From Enterobacter sp. CC120223-11 (GTDB taxonomy: Bacteria > Pseudomonadota > Gammaproteobacteria > Enterobacterales > Enterobacteriaceae), in the NCBI RefSeq assembly GCF_900215375.1, contig NZ_OBEF01000024.1, positions 1 through 57,308 on the forward strand: a DNA stretch of 57,308 nucleotides. The letters are read 5' to 3'. Positions 25,398 through 34,280 of the stretch are shown piece after piece. Under the pieces are notes generated by a model. It searched no databases and was not told the DNA's origin. It saw only the letters and a program-made list of their open reading frames with translations. Position numbers and translations under genes: made by a program. Position 1 is the stretch's first letter, and every line of letters begins with the position of its first letter.

Positions 25398-26132
25398 ATG
25401 AGTACGGCGACGAAACCTTTGGTAGTGATTACGGGTGCAAGCTCCGGCATCGGTCTGGCAACGGCAAAACTGCTGTCGAGCCGCGGCCATGCTTTGCTGC
25501 TGCTGGCACGCCGTGTCGAGCGCATGGATGCACTCAACCTGCCCAACACGCTTTGCTGCGCGGTTGACGTGACCGATCGTCAGGCGTTTGCCGACGCAGT
25601 CAAAAAAGCCGAAGCGAAATTTGGCCCGGTTGATGCGCTGGTGAACAACGCCGGTGTGATGCTGCTGGGCAATATTGAGCAGCAGGATCCGAACGAGTGG
25701 GATCAGATGCTGGACGTCAACGTGAAAGGCCTGCTGAACGGCGTGCACGCCGTGACCAGCGGCATGATTGAACGTAAAGCGGGCACCATCATCAATATCA
25801 GCTCCGTGGCAGGCCGCAAAACCTTCCCGAATCATACCGTCTATGTGGGCACCAAATTTGCGGTACACGGCATGTCTGAGAACCTGCGTGAAGAGCTTTC
25901 CCCGCATAACGTTCGCGTTGTGGTTATCGCGCCAGGCGCGGTAGAAACCGAACTGCTGAGCCACACCACAAGCGATGCGATCAAGTCCGGCTATCAGGCG
26001 TGGAAAGAGGATATGGGCGGCAAAGTGCTGGCCCCGGAAGATATCGCTCATGCGATTGAATACGCCTATTCACAGCCGCAGTACGTCTGCATTCGTGAAA
26101 TTGTGCTGGCGGCTACCCGTCAGGGTGCCTGA
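25398..26132 (+). CDS. Short-chain dehydrogenase/reductase (SDR)
   Basis: The 244-residue protein is a classical SDR: TGASSGIG near the N-terminus for NAD(P) binding, NNAGVM, the Ser-Tyr-Lys site (ISSVAG, YVGTKFAVHG) and an APGAVETEL segment. GAGG precedes the ATG at a normal distance. The substrate is unknown. It is divergent from the LysR gene at 24472. Confidence 0.9.
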   Translation: MSTATKPLVVITGASSGIGLATAKLLSSRGHALLLLARRVERMDALNLPNTLCCAVDVTDRQAFADAVKKAEAKFGPVDALVNNAGVMLLGNIEQQDPNEWDQMLDVNVKGLLNGVHAVTSGMIERKAGTIINISSVAGRKTFPNHTVYVGTKFAVHGMSENLREELSPHNVRVVVIAPGAVETELLSHTTSDAIKSGYQAWKEDMGGKVLAPEDIAHAIEYAYSQPQYVCIREIVLAATRQGA

Positions 26133-26153
26133 GTCCGTTAAAGCACTGCATTG

Positions 26154-26176
26154 AGCGCCCTGTGGGGCGCTTTTTT
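26154..26176 (+). terminator. Intrinsic terminator after the SDR gene
   Basis: AGCGCCC and GGGCGCT pair around a TGTG loop, followed by a run of T. Confidence 0.9.
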
Positions 26177-26318
26177 GTTTCTTCTTCCCGCCCGTTATTT
26201 TCCTTTTCCTCAAACGTCTCTCATCAGAGCGCCTTGATCCAATTAGGATTTATCGCCTTGTCGCCTGGAGCTGCGAAAAATAGAGTAGACACCGGACTCA
26301 GATAAAAAGGAATACACA

Positions 26319-26732
26319 ATGAAAAAGACAGCTATCGCTTTGTCCCTTCTGTTTATCACCACCGGTGCTATGGCACAGGGTGAAATGCAGCACGCAACAG
26401 ACGAAACCGTTCAGGCGGCCCACGCGGGCGCAGACACAGCAAAAGAAAAACTGCACCAGACCGAGCACCGCACTCAGGAGCAGATCCACAAAGCGCAGAG
26501 CGACGGCTCAGCCACCGACAAGATGAAGCAGGACGGTGAGAAGGCGTGGAACCGCACCAAAGAGGGCAGTGAAAAGGCCTGGGATAAGACCAAGCAGGGT
26601 TCTGAAAAGGCCTGGAATGGCACCAAAGAGGGCAGCCAGAAAGCCTGGGATGCCACTAAAGAAGGCAGCGCTAAAGCCTGGGACAAAACCAAGGCCGGTG
26701 CGCAAGACGTGAAAAAGAGCGTGACGGAGTAA
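26319..26732 (+). CDS. Exported 11-residue-repeat (LEA-like) protein
   Basis: The 137-residue product has a Sec signal peptide (MKKTAIALSLLFITTGAMAQ) predicted to be cut at AMA-Q. The mature part is very hydrophilic, without cysteine, and contains five exact 11-residue repeats beginning with KAW at 75, 86, 97, 108 and 119 (pattern KAWDxTKxGSx). Eleven-residue amphipathic repeats are typical of group-3 LEA-type proteins that protect membranes or proteins during drying. I cannot name a characterised orthologue. A terminator follows at once, so it is a single-gene unit. Confidence 0.85.
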   Translation: MKKTAIALSLLFITTGAMAQGEMQHATDETVQAAHAGADTAKEKLHQTEHRTQEQIHKAQSDGSATDKMKQDGEKAWNRTKEGSEKAWDKTKQGSEKAWNGTKEGSQKAWDATKEGSAKAWDKTKAGAQDVKKSVTE

Positions 26733-26752
26733 TTCTTCTCAGCGCACAAAAA

Positions 26753-26778
26753 AGCCCGCTATTGAGCGGGCTTTTTTA
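26753..26778. terminator. Bidirectional terminator
   Basis: AGCCCGCT and AGCGGGCT pair around ATTG, with an A-run before and a T-run after, between two convergent genes. Confidence 0.92.
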
Positions 26779-26782
26779 CATT

Positions 26783-26974
26783 TTACGACTCAGTTTTATC
26801 GCGTACGTCGGTGGTGGCCCCGTTTTTCTGCACGGAGGCAATGCCTTTTTGCGCCGCGGCTTTGGTGGAATACATCTCGCTGCGGGCAATCACTTCATGG
26901 TTGGCGGCCTTCAGCACGAAATAGTACGGCTCTTTGGTTTCTTTATCGGATTTCTTGATTTCAAAATAGCCCAT
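26783..26974 (-). CDS. YegP-like DUF1508 protein
   Basis: I use the ATG at 26974, preceded by AAGGAG and six bases, which gives 63 residues (MGYFEIKKSDKE and onward). The sequence has the DUF1508 pattern of a small repeated beta-hairpin module: YYFVLKAANHEVIARSE and MYSTKAAAQKGIASV. E. coli YegP has two such modules and this has one. The function is unknown. The stop is next to the bidirectional terminator. Confidence 0.85.
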   Translation of the reverse strand: MGYFEIKKSDKETKEPYYFVLKAANHEVIARSEMYSTKAAAQKGIASVQKNGATTDVRDKTES

Positions 26975-27047
26975 CGTCTTCTCCTTGGTTGAATGTCCAA
27001 CTGCCTGTTTAAGCATAGATCTTCATACCACTCCTGCCAGATAACCG

Positions 27048-28226
27048 TCAATGACTCTCCTGGAACAGGAGATCCATCAGGTTACCCGCCTCCATTTTTT
27101 CCCCGCTGAGCTTACGCAACAGCAGCTCACTGGCCAGGGTTTGCAGAGAGAAGACGATATCGGGCTGAACGCGTTTGATTTTGCTCAGGTTCTTATCGGA
27201 GTTCACCAGTGCGAGGATTTTAGTGTCGCCGGAAACGACTTCTTTGGCCGCCAGCACGATAAAGGCGTTATCAGAATCGTCATTGCGCAGCACAAGAATA
27301 TAGCGTGCCTTGTCGGCACCTGCCTCACGGAGCGTTTTGTCCGATGACGGATCGTCGACTATCAGGTCGGCGTCGGCCGGGTATTCATGGTTGACGCCAG
27401 GGGGAACAATGACCGTCACGGTTTCACCCTGCTCAGTCAGCCCAGTGTAAACGCTCAGCGCCAGCGGCGTGGCACCGATAACAATCATGTGGTTCTTGCG
27501 CATGGCGTGTGAAATCCTACCTTTGATCATTCGTTTAAGATTGCCGCCGATAACAGGCCCAACAATGGCGCTGATGGACGTGGCAAAGACGGTAATGCCG
27601 AGAATAATAATGGAGACGGTAAACAGACGGGCCGCGGCGGTGGCCGGGACGATATCACCGAAGCCGACGGTGGACATGCTGACCGTCGAAAAGTAGAGCG
27701 CCGTGGAAAGCTCGTTGATAGCCGGGTGGAACTCATCGCCCAGATAGAGCGAACCGCTGAGGGCATACGTCAGCAGGGAAGCAAAGCTTATCAGCGCGAA
27801 CAGCGTGCCTGCCGCGAGACTCGACTGGCTGAACTCGCGCCAGAACCACAGCAGGAAAAAGCCGTCGATAAGCGACAGATAGCCGATGTGGTGGCGACCG
27901 TCGTGCAGCAGGAAGTTAAACAGCGCGACGGCAATCAGCAGGATAAGCGTAAAAGACCATGCCACCCGGGCGCGCAGAAACAGCCCGATGCTCATCAACA
28001 CCAGCGCAATACCCAGCACGACCTGGGGCAGCGTCAGCAGGCCAAAGGTGGAAATCAGATCTTTCCAGCCGGTGAAGGTGCCGCGCGCCTGCGGGATGAA
28101 ATGGTACAGGTGCAGCAGCAGCGGCTTCAGGAACATGCACCCAAGCACCAGCGTCAGCACGCCCAGCAGGCGATAGGGCTGAAAAAGGGTGCGCAGGCTG
28201 ATAATTTTTTTAAACAGGGCTTTCAT
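27048..28226 (-). CDS. Kch-like voltage-gated-type potassium channel
   Basis: The ~392-residue product resembles E. coli Kch: several TM helices, a pore loop with the selectivity filter TVGFGD, the FSTVSMSTVGFGDIVP stretch, and a C-terminal RCK/TrkA-N domain (HMIVIGATPLAL, DDPSSDKTLREAGADKAR, RNDDSDNAFIVLAAKEV). I use the ATG at 28226, nine bases after AAAGGA; the ATG at 28235 abuts it. The gene follows a VOC gene by a few bases, so they may be co-transcribed. It may help to set membrane potential; the gating ligand is unknown. Confidence 0.88.
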   Translation of the reverse strand: MKALFKKIISLRTLFQPYRLLGVLTLVLGCMFLKPLLLHLYHFIPQARGTFTGWKDLISTFGLLTLPQVVLGIALVLMSIGLFLRARVAWSFTLILLIAVALFNFLLHDGRHHIGYLSLIDGFFLLWFWREFSQSSLAAGTLFALISFASLLTYALSGSLYLGDEFHPAINELSTALYFSTVSMSTVGFGDIVPATAAARLFTVSIIILGITVFATSISAIVGPVIGGNLKRMIKGRISHAMRKNHMIVIGATPLALSVYTGLTEQGETVTVIVPPGVNHEYPADADLIVDDPSSDKTLREAGADKARYILVLRNDDSDNAFIVLAAKEVVSGDTKILALVNSDKNLSKIKRVQPDIVFSLQTLASELLLRKLSGEKMEAGNLMDLLFQESH

Positions 28227-28250
28227 GACCGTCATTCCTTTGCTCTGCGC

Positions 28251-28637
28251 TTATTGGCGGTACAGGCTGCCCTGACCGCGGCGAGCACGCCCCCACAATT
28301 CGTCATCGCTGAGGGTGGTCTGAATCAGTTCAACCGGCGCGCCGTTATCGTTAATTACCGCCACAAAATAATCATCAATGGGTTCGTAGGGGCCAAGGAT
28401 CACCTCTTCGCCTTCGATGGCGCGCGCCAGATTATTCACTTTCAGCGCCACGTGCGGCACGGTTTTGAGCAGCGGGTGGAGCGGAGAATCATCGGTGAAG
28501 CGATGCCACTGCACGCGAAATTTCCCCGGGTTATCGACGGTATACATCCCCGCCTTTTCACTGAACACGCCTTCGGTTTTGCCGTCCTGCAATGGGATAC
28601 CAAAGTGGTGAAATTCGTAGGTTACGTCTGATTTCAT
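28251..28637 (-). CDS. VOC-superfamily (glyoxalase-like) protein
   Basis: The 128-residue product has the paired beta-alpha-beta layout of small VOC proteins, with FHHFGIP at the start, PHVALKVNNL in the middle and an APVELIQ end. These proteins bind metal or small molecules and include glyoxalases, dioxygenases and resistance proteins. The reaction cannot be told. It is upstream of the Kch-like gene in the same direction. Confidence 0.8.
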   Translation of the reverse strand: MKSDVTYEFHHFGIPLQDGKTEGVFSEKAGMYTVDNPGKFRVQWHRFTDDSPLHPLLKTVPHVALKVNNLARAIEGEEVILGPYEPIDDYFVAVINDNGAPVELIQTTLSDDELWGRARRGQGSLYRQ

Positions 28638-28729
28638 AGGGAAACTCCTGCGGTCCGGTCTGCGTAGTATAAGGTCTTTTCCTTATACGAAGGGGAAATT
28701 GCCCGGTTTGCTGCCTGCTTCCCGGTAAA

Positions 28730-28747
28730 ATGTCATGAATCTGTCAC
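28730..28747 (+). promoter_or_regulatory. Candidate Pho box upstream of agp
   Basis: ATGTCATGAATCTGTCAC matches the PhoB 18-bp consensus (two CTGTCA repeats spaced by four bases) at about 16 of 18 positions. It ends 36 bases before the agp start, and a TTTATT lies at a plausible -10 position. Confidence 0.6.
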
Positions 28748-28783
28748 AATTAAACCCGTTTATTCACGCAAGAGGGTTTAGGG

Positions 28784-30031
28784 ATGAGAAAAAGCGTACT
28801 GGCCGCAGCGATTGTCGGCGCCACTCTGGCAAGTTCTGGCGTTCAGGCTCAGCAGGCTCCGCAGGGGTATCAGCTCCAGCAGGTGCTGATCATGAGCCGT
28901 CATAATCTGCGCGCACCGCTGGCTAATAACGGCAGCGTGCTGGAGCAATCCACGCCGAATAAATGGCCGGAGTGGGATGTGCCCGGCGGGCAGCTCACCA
29001 CCAAAGGCGGCGTGCTTGAAGTCTATATGGGTCATTACATGCGGGAATGGCTGGCGGAGCAGGGCATGGTGACGAGCGGCGAATGTCCGGCAGCGGACAC
29101 GGTATATGCCTATGCCAACAGCTTACAGCGCACCGTCGCAACGGCGCAGTTCTTTATCACCGGGGCTTTCCCGGGCTGTGACGTACCGGTTCATCACCAG
29201 GAAAAAATGGGCACCATGGACCCCACCTTCAACCCGGTGATCACCAATGACTCAGCCGCCTTCAGTGAGCAGGCCGTGAAGGCGATGAGCGATGAGCGGC
29301 AGAAAATGCATCTTGATGACAGCTATAAGCTGCTGGAGCAGATCACTGATTATCAGAACTCGCCGTCGTGCAAAGAGAAAAAGGTCTGTTCACTGCCAGA
29401 GGGAAAAGATGAGTTTATCGCGCCCTATGAAAAAGAGCCGGGCGTAAACGGGCCGTTGAAGGTTGGCAACTCGCTGGTGGATGCCTTTACGCTTCAGTAC
29501 TACGAAGGTTTTCCGCTCGACCAGGTCGCGTGGGGGCAAATCAAAACCGACCAGCAGTGGCGCGTACTCTCTGAGCTGAAAAACGGCTATCAGGACAGCC
29601 TGTTTACCTCCCCGGCCGTGGCGCGCAACGTGGCGGCCCCGCTGGTGAAATACATTGATAAGACGCTGGTGACTGAAGCCGCAAAAGCCCCGAAAGTGAC
29701 CCTGCTGGTGGGGCATGATTCCAATATCGCTTCGCTGCTGATGGCGCTGGATTTCAAGCCTTATCAGCTGCAAAACCAGTATGAGCGCACGCCAATCGGC
29801 GGAAAAATAGTGTTCCAGCGCTGGAAGGACACGGCGCGTAATCGTGAACTGATGAAAATCGAGTATGTCTATCAGAGCACTGAACAGCTGCGAAATGCCG
29901 ACGTACTGACGCTCAAAGCGCCGCCGCAGCGTGTGACGCTGGCGCTGAATGGGTGCCCGGTGGATGCCGACGGATTCTGTCCGGTGGAGAAATTCAATGC
30001 GGTGTTAAACAGCGCGGCGACAGGGAAATAA
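28784..30031 (+). CDS. agp: Periplasmic glucose-1-phosphatase Agp
   Basis: The 415-residue product is close to E. coli Agp. It has a Sec signal peptide (GVQA then QQAP), the histidine acid phosphatase motif [10 protein letters not shown] and the C-terminal GHDSN motif that supplies the proton donor. It hydrolyses glucose-1-phosphate and related phosphates such as some inositol phosphates in the periplasm, letting the cell use them as carbon sources. It is a single gene, and the yccJ-wrbA pair lies convergent to it as in E. coli. Confidence 0.96.
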   Translation: MRKSVLAAAIVGATLASSGVQAQQAPQGYQLQQVLIMSRHNLRAPLANNGSVLEQSTPNKWPEWDVPGGQLTTKGGVLEVYMGHYMREWLAEQGMVTSGECPAADTVYAYANSLQRTVATAQFFITGAFPGCDVPVHHQEKMGTMDPTFNPVITNDSAAFSEQAVKAMSDERQKMHLDDSYKLLEQITDYQNSPSCKEKKVCSLPEGKDEFIAPYEKEPGVNGPLKVGNSLVDAFTLQYYEGFPLDQVAWGQIKTDQQWRVLSELKNGYQDSLFTSPAVARNVAAPLVKYIDKTLVTEAAKAPKVTLLVGHDSNIASLLMALDFKPYQLQNQYERTPIGGKIVFQRWKDTARNRELMKIEYVYQSTEQLRNADVLTLKAPPQRVTLALNGCPVDADGFCPVEKFNAVLNSAATGK

Positions 30032-30080
30032 AGCGCGCTAATAGCAGACTCCCCCGTGAGGACGGGGGAGTCCGTGAAGG

Positions 30081-30308
30081 TCAGACGTTTTTACGTTCTA
30101 TGGTCTGCTCGCCCCAGAACAGCGAATCTTTATCGGTTTTGTCAAAGGCCAGCGACAGTACCTCATCGCTGCCTTCTTCCCATATTTTCTCCGCCAGTTT
30201 TTCGTCGTATTTGGCGAGTTCAAAAATGGCCTCAGCGATTTCCGGCGACGTGTTGCGCAGGCTGGCCCATTCGCCCACGCGATGCGCTTTGGATTCCTGT
30301 GTTGGCAT
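30081..30308 (-). CDS. yccJ: YccJ
   Basis: The 75-residue product is nearly identical to E. coli YccJ ([39 protein letters not shown] at the end). Its function is unknown. It follows wrbA by 19 bases in one operon, as in E. coli. Confidence 0.95.
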   Translation of the reverse strand: MPTQESKAHRVGEWASLRNTSPEIAEAIFELAKYDEKLAEKIWEEGSDEVLSLAFDKTDKDSLFWGEQTIERKNV

Positions 30309-30327
30309 TCACACCTCCTGACAAAGA

Positions 30328-30933
30328 TTAAGCGTTGAGTTTTACGGCCAGTTCAGCAACGTGTTTGCCCTGGTAGCGGGCAATGGCCAGCTCTTCCTGG
30401 CTTGGCTGACGGGAGCCGTCTCCGCCTGCAATAGTGGTCGCACCGTATGGTGTACCGCCGCGCACCTGAGAAACGTCGAACAGCTCCTGAGCACCGTAGC
30501 CGATAGGCACAATCACCATGCCGTGGTGGGCGAGAGTGGTCCAGGTGGAGCTGATGGTGTGCTCCTGGCCGCCACCGGTACCCGTAGAGCTGAAGACGCT
30601 ACCGAGTTTGCCGTACAAGGCACCCGAGGCCCAAAGACCGCCGGTTTGATCGAGGAAGGTGCGCATTTGTCCGGCCATATTGCCGAAACGGGTTGGCGTG
30701 CCGAAGATGATGGCGTCGTAATCCGCCAACTCCTGCGGCGTAGCGACTGGCGCGGTGTGAGTTTTGCCCCCGGCTTTGGCAAATACTTCCGCTGACATGG
30801 TTTCAGGCACCCGTTTGACGGTGACCTCTGCACCATCAACGCCGCTTGCTCCTTCGGCAACGGCCTTAGCCATTGTTTCGATGTGTCCGTACATGGAATA
30901 GTAGAGAACCAAAATTTTAGCCTTTCCACTCAT
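30328..30933 (-). CDS. wrbA: NAD(P)H:quinone oxidoreductase WrbA
   Basis: The 201-residue product matches Wrb[21 protein letters not shown] as the FMN phosphate loop, [16 protein letters not shown] and [13 protein letters not shown]. It is a tetrameric flavoprotein that reduces quinones by two electrons and protects from redox stress. I choose the ATG at 30933 to match the family length; the 20 residues upstream in the longer frame look unrelated. Confidence 0.95.
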   Translation of the reverse strand: MSGKAKILVLYYSMYGHIETMAKAVAEGASGVDGAEVTVKRVPETMSAEVFAKAGGKTHTAPVATPQELADYDAIIFGTPTRFGNMAGQMRTFLDQTGGLWASGALYGKLGSVFSSTGTGGGQEHTISSTWTTLAHHGMVIVPIGYGAQELFDVSQVRGGTPYGATTIAGGDGSRQPSQEELAIARYQGKHVAELAVKLNA

Positions 30934-31311
30934 AGCGTTATGCTCCGTTTTCACACTGTGTATATTCAGGGTACTCCTCAAAGTGTTGGTCACATCCCTG
31001 TTCAGGTCAACTTTTTGGCAGGATTTACGAAAAGTGGATTAGCTATCGTCCACGGCCTCATCGAAAGACCATTTCACAGATCCTCTACAACTTTATGCAC
31101 CTGATAAATCGGGCTGTAACAACCCAAATCAATAACCTCACTAGATTATTTACAAACTGAATTTTTCTCATGTGAAATCATTTTGGAGGTTATTTTAAAT
31201 CAAATTCTAGCCACGCTTTGCAGGCTTAAATAACCCCACTGTGAAGGCGTGAAATACCCCGGTCTGCGCGGTATCGAACAGTCAGTACATAACAATTCAA
31301 AAGATGAGCAA
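30934..31311. other. Intergenic region upstream of wrbA
   Basis: No gene seen. It is AT-rich and probably holds the wrbA promoter and that of the next gene. An inverted repeat AATAACCTC (31131-31139) and GAGGTTATT (31186-31194) is present with a 46-base spacer. Confidence 0.6.
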
Positions 31312-31596
31312 ATGATGATCAGCATAAGAAATACCGTCCTTGGCCTGCTGATGGCAGGGGCGTCCTTAGTGTGTCAGGCCGCCCCAGGCCAGCCTGTTTA
31401 TCAGGGCTACGGTGTCCGCTTCACGATTGAGAACGGCTACTTCGTTTATCTCAACGAAAAACCCTGTGCCCTCGATGAAAAAACCAACAAGGCAGCGGTG
31501 TACAGTTCAGGTCTGTACCAGGTCATTGTTTATAAGAGCGGGAAAGTCTCGTTGATGAAGCAGGGCGTTTACGTCGGCGATCTTCGCCGCTCATAG
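31312..31596 (+). CDS. Small exported protein of unknown function
   Basis: Starting at the ATGATG at 31312, the product has about 94 residues with a hydrophobic signal peptide (RNTVLGLLMAGASLVCQA) followed by AAPGQPVY. The mature part of ~70 residues has a single cysteine (KPCALDE) and ends in VYVGDLRRS. I do not recognise the family. The frame can be extended upstream to 31249 but that part has no signal features. A terminator follows at 31705-31754. Confidence 0.65.
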   Translation: MMISIRNTVLGLLMAGASLVCQAAPGQPVYQGYGVRFTIENGYFVYLNEKPCALDEKTNKAAVYSSGLYQVIVYKSGKVSLMKQGVYVGDLRRS

Positions 31597-31704
31597 CCAT
31601 GAAAGGCCGGGCCCTTTCGGCAAAACGCCAATCAGGAAGGCGGTCAGTAGATTTCAGGTTCGGATGGGGCCGATATGGTGTTTTTCTCAGGATGAGAGTG
31701 GAAT

Positions 31705-31754
31705 AAAAACGCCCGAAATTGTCGCAATTTGACACACTTTCCTGGGCGTTTTTT
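31705..31754. terminator. Long-loop intrinsic terminator
   Basis: AAAAACGCCC (31705-31714) pairs with GGGCGTTTTT (31744-31753), with an inner AAATTG/CAATTT hairpin. A- and T-runs on each side allow use on both strands. Confidence 0.65.
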
Positions 31755-31970
31755 CATAAATCAGAAGAGACGCTTATCGTCCACGCAGCGGCACTCTCAT
31801 ACTTTTTGCCTGGTGCATGTTGCAGATTATTACAAGCCGCTGGAGGAATAAGCGGCATCCACTAAGCTTAATTCCACGCGGCATAAAACAGGGCATCGGC
31901 CCGGGTCGCACAGTGGAATCTTCCACATTCACGTAATGCAATATGATGTCTGTACAACCGGAGGTCGGTA
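31755..31970. other. Intergenic region upstream of ymdF
   Basis: No protein gene seen. A perfect GTGGAA-TC-TTCCAC palindrome at 31913-31926 is the only structure noticed, probably near the ymdF promoter. Confidence 0.5.
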
Positions 31971-32147
31971 ATGGCAAACCATCGTGGCGGTTCAGGTAAT
32001 TTTGCTGAAGACCGCGAAAGAGCATCAGAAGCAGGTCGTAAAGGTGGCCAGCACAGCGGGGGGAACTTCAAAAACGATCCTCAACGCGCATCCGAAGCTG
32101 GCAAAAAAGGGGGAAAAAACAGCCACGGCAGCAATCGTAACAGCTAG
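31971..32147 (+). CDS. ymdF: KGG-repeat general stress protein YmdF
   Basis: A 58-residue gene: it begins MANHRGGSGNFAEDRERASE and has two KGG-type repeats (EAGRKGG, EAGKKGG). This matches E. coli YmdF of the stress-induced KGG family, very hydrophilic, basic and glycine-rich. GGAGG precedes the ATG. In E. coli it lies beside the rut operon; here a transporter gene follows instead. Confidence 0.93.
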   Translation: MANHRGGSGNFAEDRERASEAGRKGGQHSGGNFKNDPQRASEAGKKGGKNSHGSNRNS

Positions 32148-32193
32148 TGGTCTGACGCCCTAAGATGTGGCGACCCGAGCCCATCACTCCCCG

Positions 32194-32219
32194 CCGCCGA
32201 CGCTGTCGGCGGTTTTTTT
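32194..32219 (+). terminator. Intrinsic terminator after ymdF
   Basis: CCGCCGA and TCGGCGG pair around CGCTG, followed by seven T. Confidence 0.9.
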
Positions 32220-32288
32220 ATGTCTGCGGGTTGCAGCGCTATTCAGCTATCGGCACACTGATGGGCTGAATGTCTGCCCGGCGGTACT

Positions 32289-33215
32289 ATGTCCCTTCTT
32301 TCTCGTTATCAATTCTCCGTTAAGCCTCAGGAAGCGCTCCTGATTGTTATCACGATGTTCTGGGGCGGCACCTTTCTTGCGGTGCAGTATGCGGTCACGC
32401 TGAGCGATCCCTTTTTCTTCGTGGGTCTGCGATTCGCCACGGCGGCTATCGCGGTTGGATTACTCTCCCTGAAATCAATGAGGGGCCTGACGCTGCTCGA
32501 ACTGAAGGCTGGCGTGGCGATCGGTATCGCCATTGCCTTTGGTTACAGCCTGCAAACCTGGGGGCTTCAGTCGATTTCCAGCAGCAAATCGGCTTTTATT
32601 ACCGCGATGTATGTCCCGCTGGTTCCACTGCTGCAATGGCTTTGCCTGGGACGGATGCCAGGGCTGATGTCCTGCATTGGTATTGCGCTCGCCTTTATTG
32701 GCCTGGTCTTACTCGCCGGGCCGGGTGACAATTTACTGGCATTGGGCACGGGCGAACTCATCACCCTTGCAGGTGCGCTCGCCATCGCTGCCGAAATTAT
32801 TCTGATCAGTGCCTGGGCCGGAAAGGTCGATGTGAAGCGAGTGACGGTTGTGCAGCTGGCGACAGCCTCGCTGGTGGCGTTCACCATGATGGTGCCTGCC
32901 GGTGAATCCGTACCGACTTTCTCCCCGGGGCTGCTGGCTGTGGCGCTGGGGCTAGGTATTTTCAGCGCCATTATTCAGGTGGTGATGAACTGGGCGCAGC
33001 GCAGCGTTTCACCAACCCGAGCCACGGTTATCTACACCGGCGAACCCGTCTGGGCGGGCATTTTTGGCCGCATGGCGGGGGAACGTTTGCCGATGCTGGC
33101 GCTGCTCGGAGCCGCTTTTATCGTGGCGGGTGTTCTGGTGAGCGAACTGAAGTTCAAAAAGAAGAAAGCCGCATTGCCGGAAGGGAATGACCCGTCCTGT
33201 GCAGAGCAGGAATAA
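32289..33215 (+). CDS. EamA-family (DMT) transporter
   Basis: The 308-residue product has about ten hydrophobic helices with the duplicated EamA layout: a MFWGGTFLAVQYAV start, SSSKSAFITAMYVPLVPLL, and in the second half PTRATVIYTGEPVWAGIFG. Members export or import amino acids, purines and other metabolites; the substrate is unknown. It lies 10 bases before rutR and on the same strand, so the two could be co-transcribed. It takes the position of the rut operon in E. coli. Confidence 0.88.
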   Translation: MSLLSRYQFSVKPQEALLIVITMFWGGTFLAVQYAVTLSDPFFFVGLRFATAAIAVGLLSLKSMRGLTLLELKAGVAIGIAIAFGYSLQTWGLQSISSSKSAFITAMYVPLVPLLQWLCLGRMPGLMSCIGIALAFIGLVLLAGPGDNLLALGTGELITLAGALAIAAEIILISAWAGKVDVKRVTVVQLATASLVAFTMMVPAGESVPTFSPGLLAVALGLGIFSAIIQVVMNWAQRSVSPTRATVIYTGEPVWAGIFGRMAGERLPMLALLGAAFIVAGVLVSELKFKKKKAALPEGNDPSCAEQE

Positions 33216-33225
33216 GGAGAGCCAA

Positions 33226-33864
33226 ATGGCCCAGACAGCCAGCAAAAAAACGGGTAAGCGCAGTCAGGCGGTTAATGCCAAAAAGGAAGCTATCCTGAGC
33301 GCGGCGTTAAACACCTTCTCACAGTTTGGTATTCACGGCACGCGTCTGGAGCAAGTGGCGGAGCAGGCTGGGGTGTCGAAAACCAATTTGCTCTATTACT
33401 ACCCGTCGAAAGAGGCGCTGTACGTGGCGGTCATGCGCAACATCCTCGATATCTGGCTCGCGCCGCTGCGTGCCTTCCGCGAGGAGTTCGCCCCGCTGGA
33501 GGCGATTGGCGAATATATACGCCTCAAGCTGGAGGTGTCACGCGATCATCCGCAAGCCTCCCGGCTGTTCTGCCTGGAAATGCTCCAGGGCGCACCGCTG
33601 TTGATGGCGGAGCTCACGGGGGATTTAAAATCCCTCGTGGATGACAAGTCGGCGATCATTTCCGCCTGGGTGAAAGAGGGGAAGCTGGCGCCGGTAGATC
33701 CCAATCATCTGATTTTCATGATCTGGGCCACCACGCAACATTACGCGGACTTTTCCACCCAGGTGGAGGCGGTCACCGGGAAAACGTTGCGCGATGGGGA
33801 GTTCTTCCAACAGACGGTGGAAAGCGTACAGCGCATGATTATCGAAGGGATCCGCCTGCGTTAA
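33226..33864 (+). CDS. rutR: TetR-family pyrimidine regulator RutR
   Basis: The 212-residue product is close to E. coli RutR throughout: GTRLEQVAEQAGVSKTNLLY is the helix-turn-helix, followed by SKEALYVAVMRNILDIWLAP and ASRLFCLEMLQGAPLL. RutR binds uracil or thymine and in E. coli controls rutABCDEFG, carAB and other genes. I chose the ATG at 33226 from GGAG spacing and family length. No rut operon is nearby. The stop overlaps the convergent DUF1311 gene by four bases. Confidence 0.94.
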   Translation: MAQTASKKTGKRSQAVNAKKEAILSAALNTFSQFGIHGTRLEQVAEQAGVSKTNLLYYYPSKEALYVAVMRNILDIWLAPLRAFREEFAPLEAIGEYIRLKLEVSRDHPQASRLFCLEMLQGAPLLMAELTGDLKSLVDDKSAIISAWVKEGKLAPVDPNHLIFMIWATTQHYADFSTQVEAVTGKTLRDGEFFQQTVESVQRMIIEGIRLR

Positions 33865-34256
33865 GGCGCACGCGGGACCGGGCAGCCCATATCGCCTTCC
33901 TCGCAGTTCAGCATCGATTTTAGCCATTCGGTTCGTTCATTTGTTTTGGCCGTGTTGCAGTCCAGGCGGATCATCGGCTGGACGCTGCCGCCCTCGGTGC
34001 CGGAGGCGATAAACTCACAGTCGGCATCGCGCAGGGCAATCCACTTTTGCTGTGCCGTTTTCAGCAGCCCTTTGTGCTCCTCAGGCAAGCGTTTCATTAC
34101 CGTGGCGTAGGCTTCATTCAGCTTTTTATCAGCCGCCTTATACTCCTGGTCGGCACAGATATTCATATCGGTTTGGGTGGTTGCTTTGGCGCAGTCGTCA
34201 GCCAGCGCATGGGCGCTGAACAGCAGCGCGATAGTGGTCAGAATTAAGCGTTTCAT
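33861..34256 (-). CDS. DUF1311 (LprI-like) periplasmic protein
   Basis: The 131-residue product has a Sec signal peptide (MKRLILTTIALLFSAHALA) and the DUF1311 pattern with paired cysteines: TQTDMNICADQEYKAADKKL, then QQKWIALRDADCEF. LprI-type members inhibit lysozyme, but most are uncharacterised. GGAG is seven bases before the ATG. Confidence 0.88.
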   Translation of the reverse strand: MKRLILTTIALLFSAHALADDCAKATTQTDMNICADQEYKAADKKLNEAYATVMKRLPEEHKGLLKTAQQKWIALRDADCEFIASGTEGGSVQPMIRLDCNTAKTNERTEWLKSMLNCEEGDMGCPVPRAP

Positions 34257-34280
34257 CTATTACTCCAAAATTACTTCAAA

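Noticed and set aside
26474-26749. - strand frames with 11-residue repeats opposite the LEA-like gene
   Set aside because: Repeats mirror the + strand gene, which has a signal peptide and a terminator in the right place.
27726-28631. + strand frame of about 300 codons across the channel and VOC genes
   Set aside because: Low-complexity Gln/Arg-rich translation antisense to two recognised genes.
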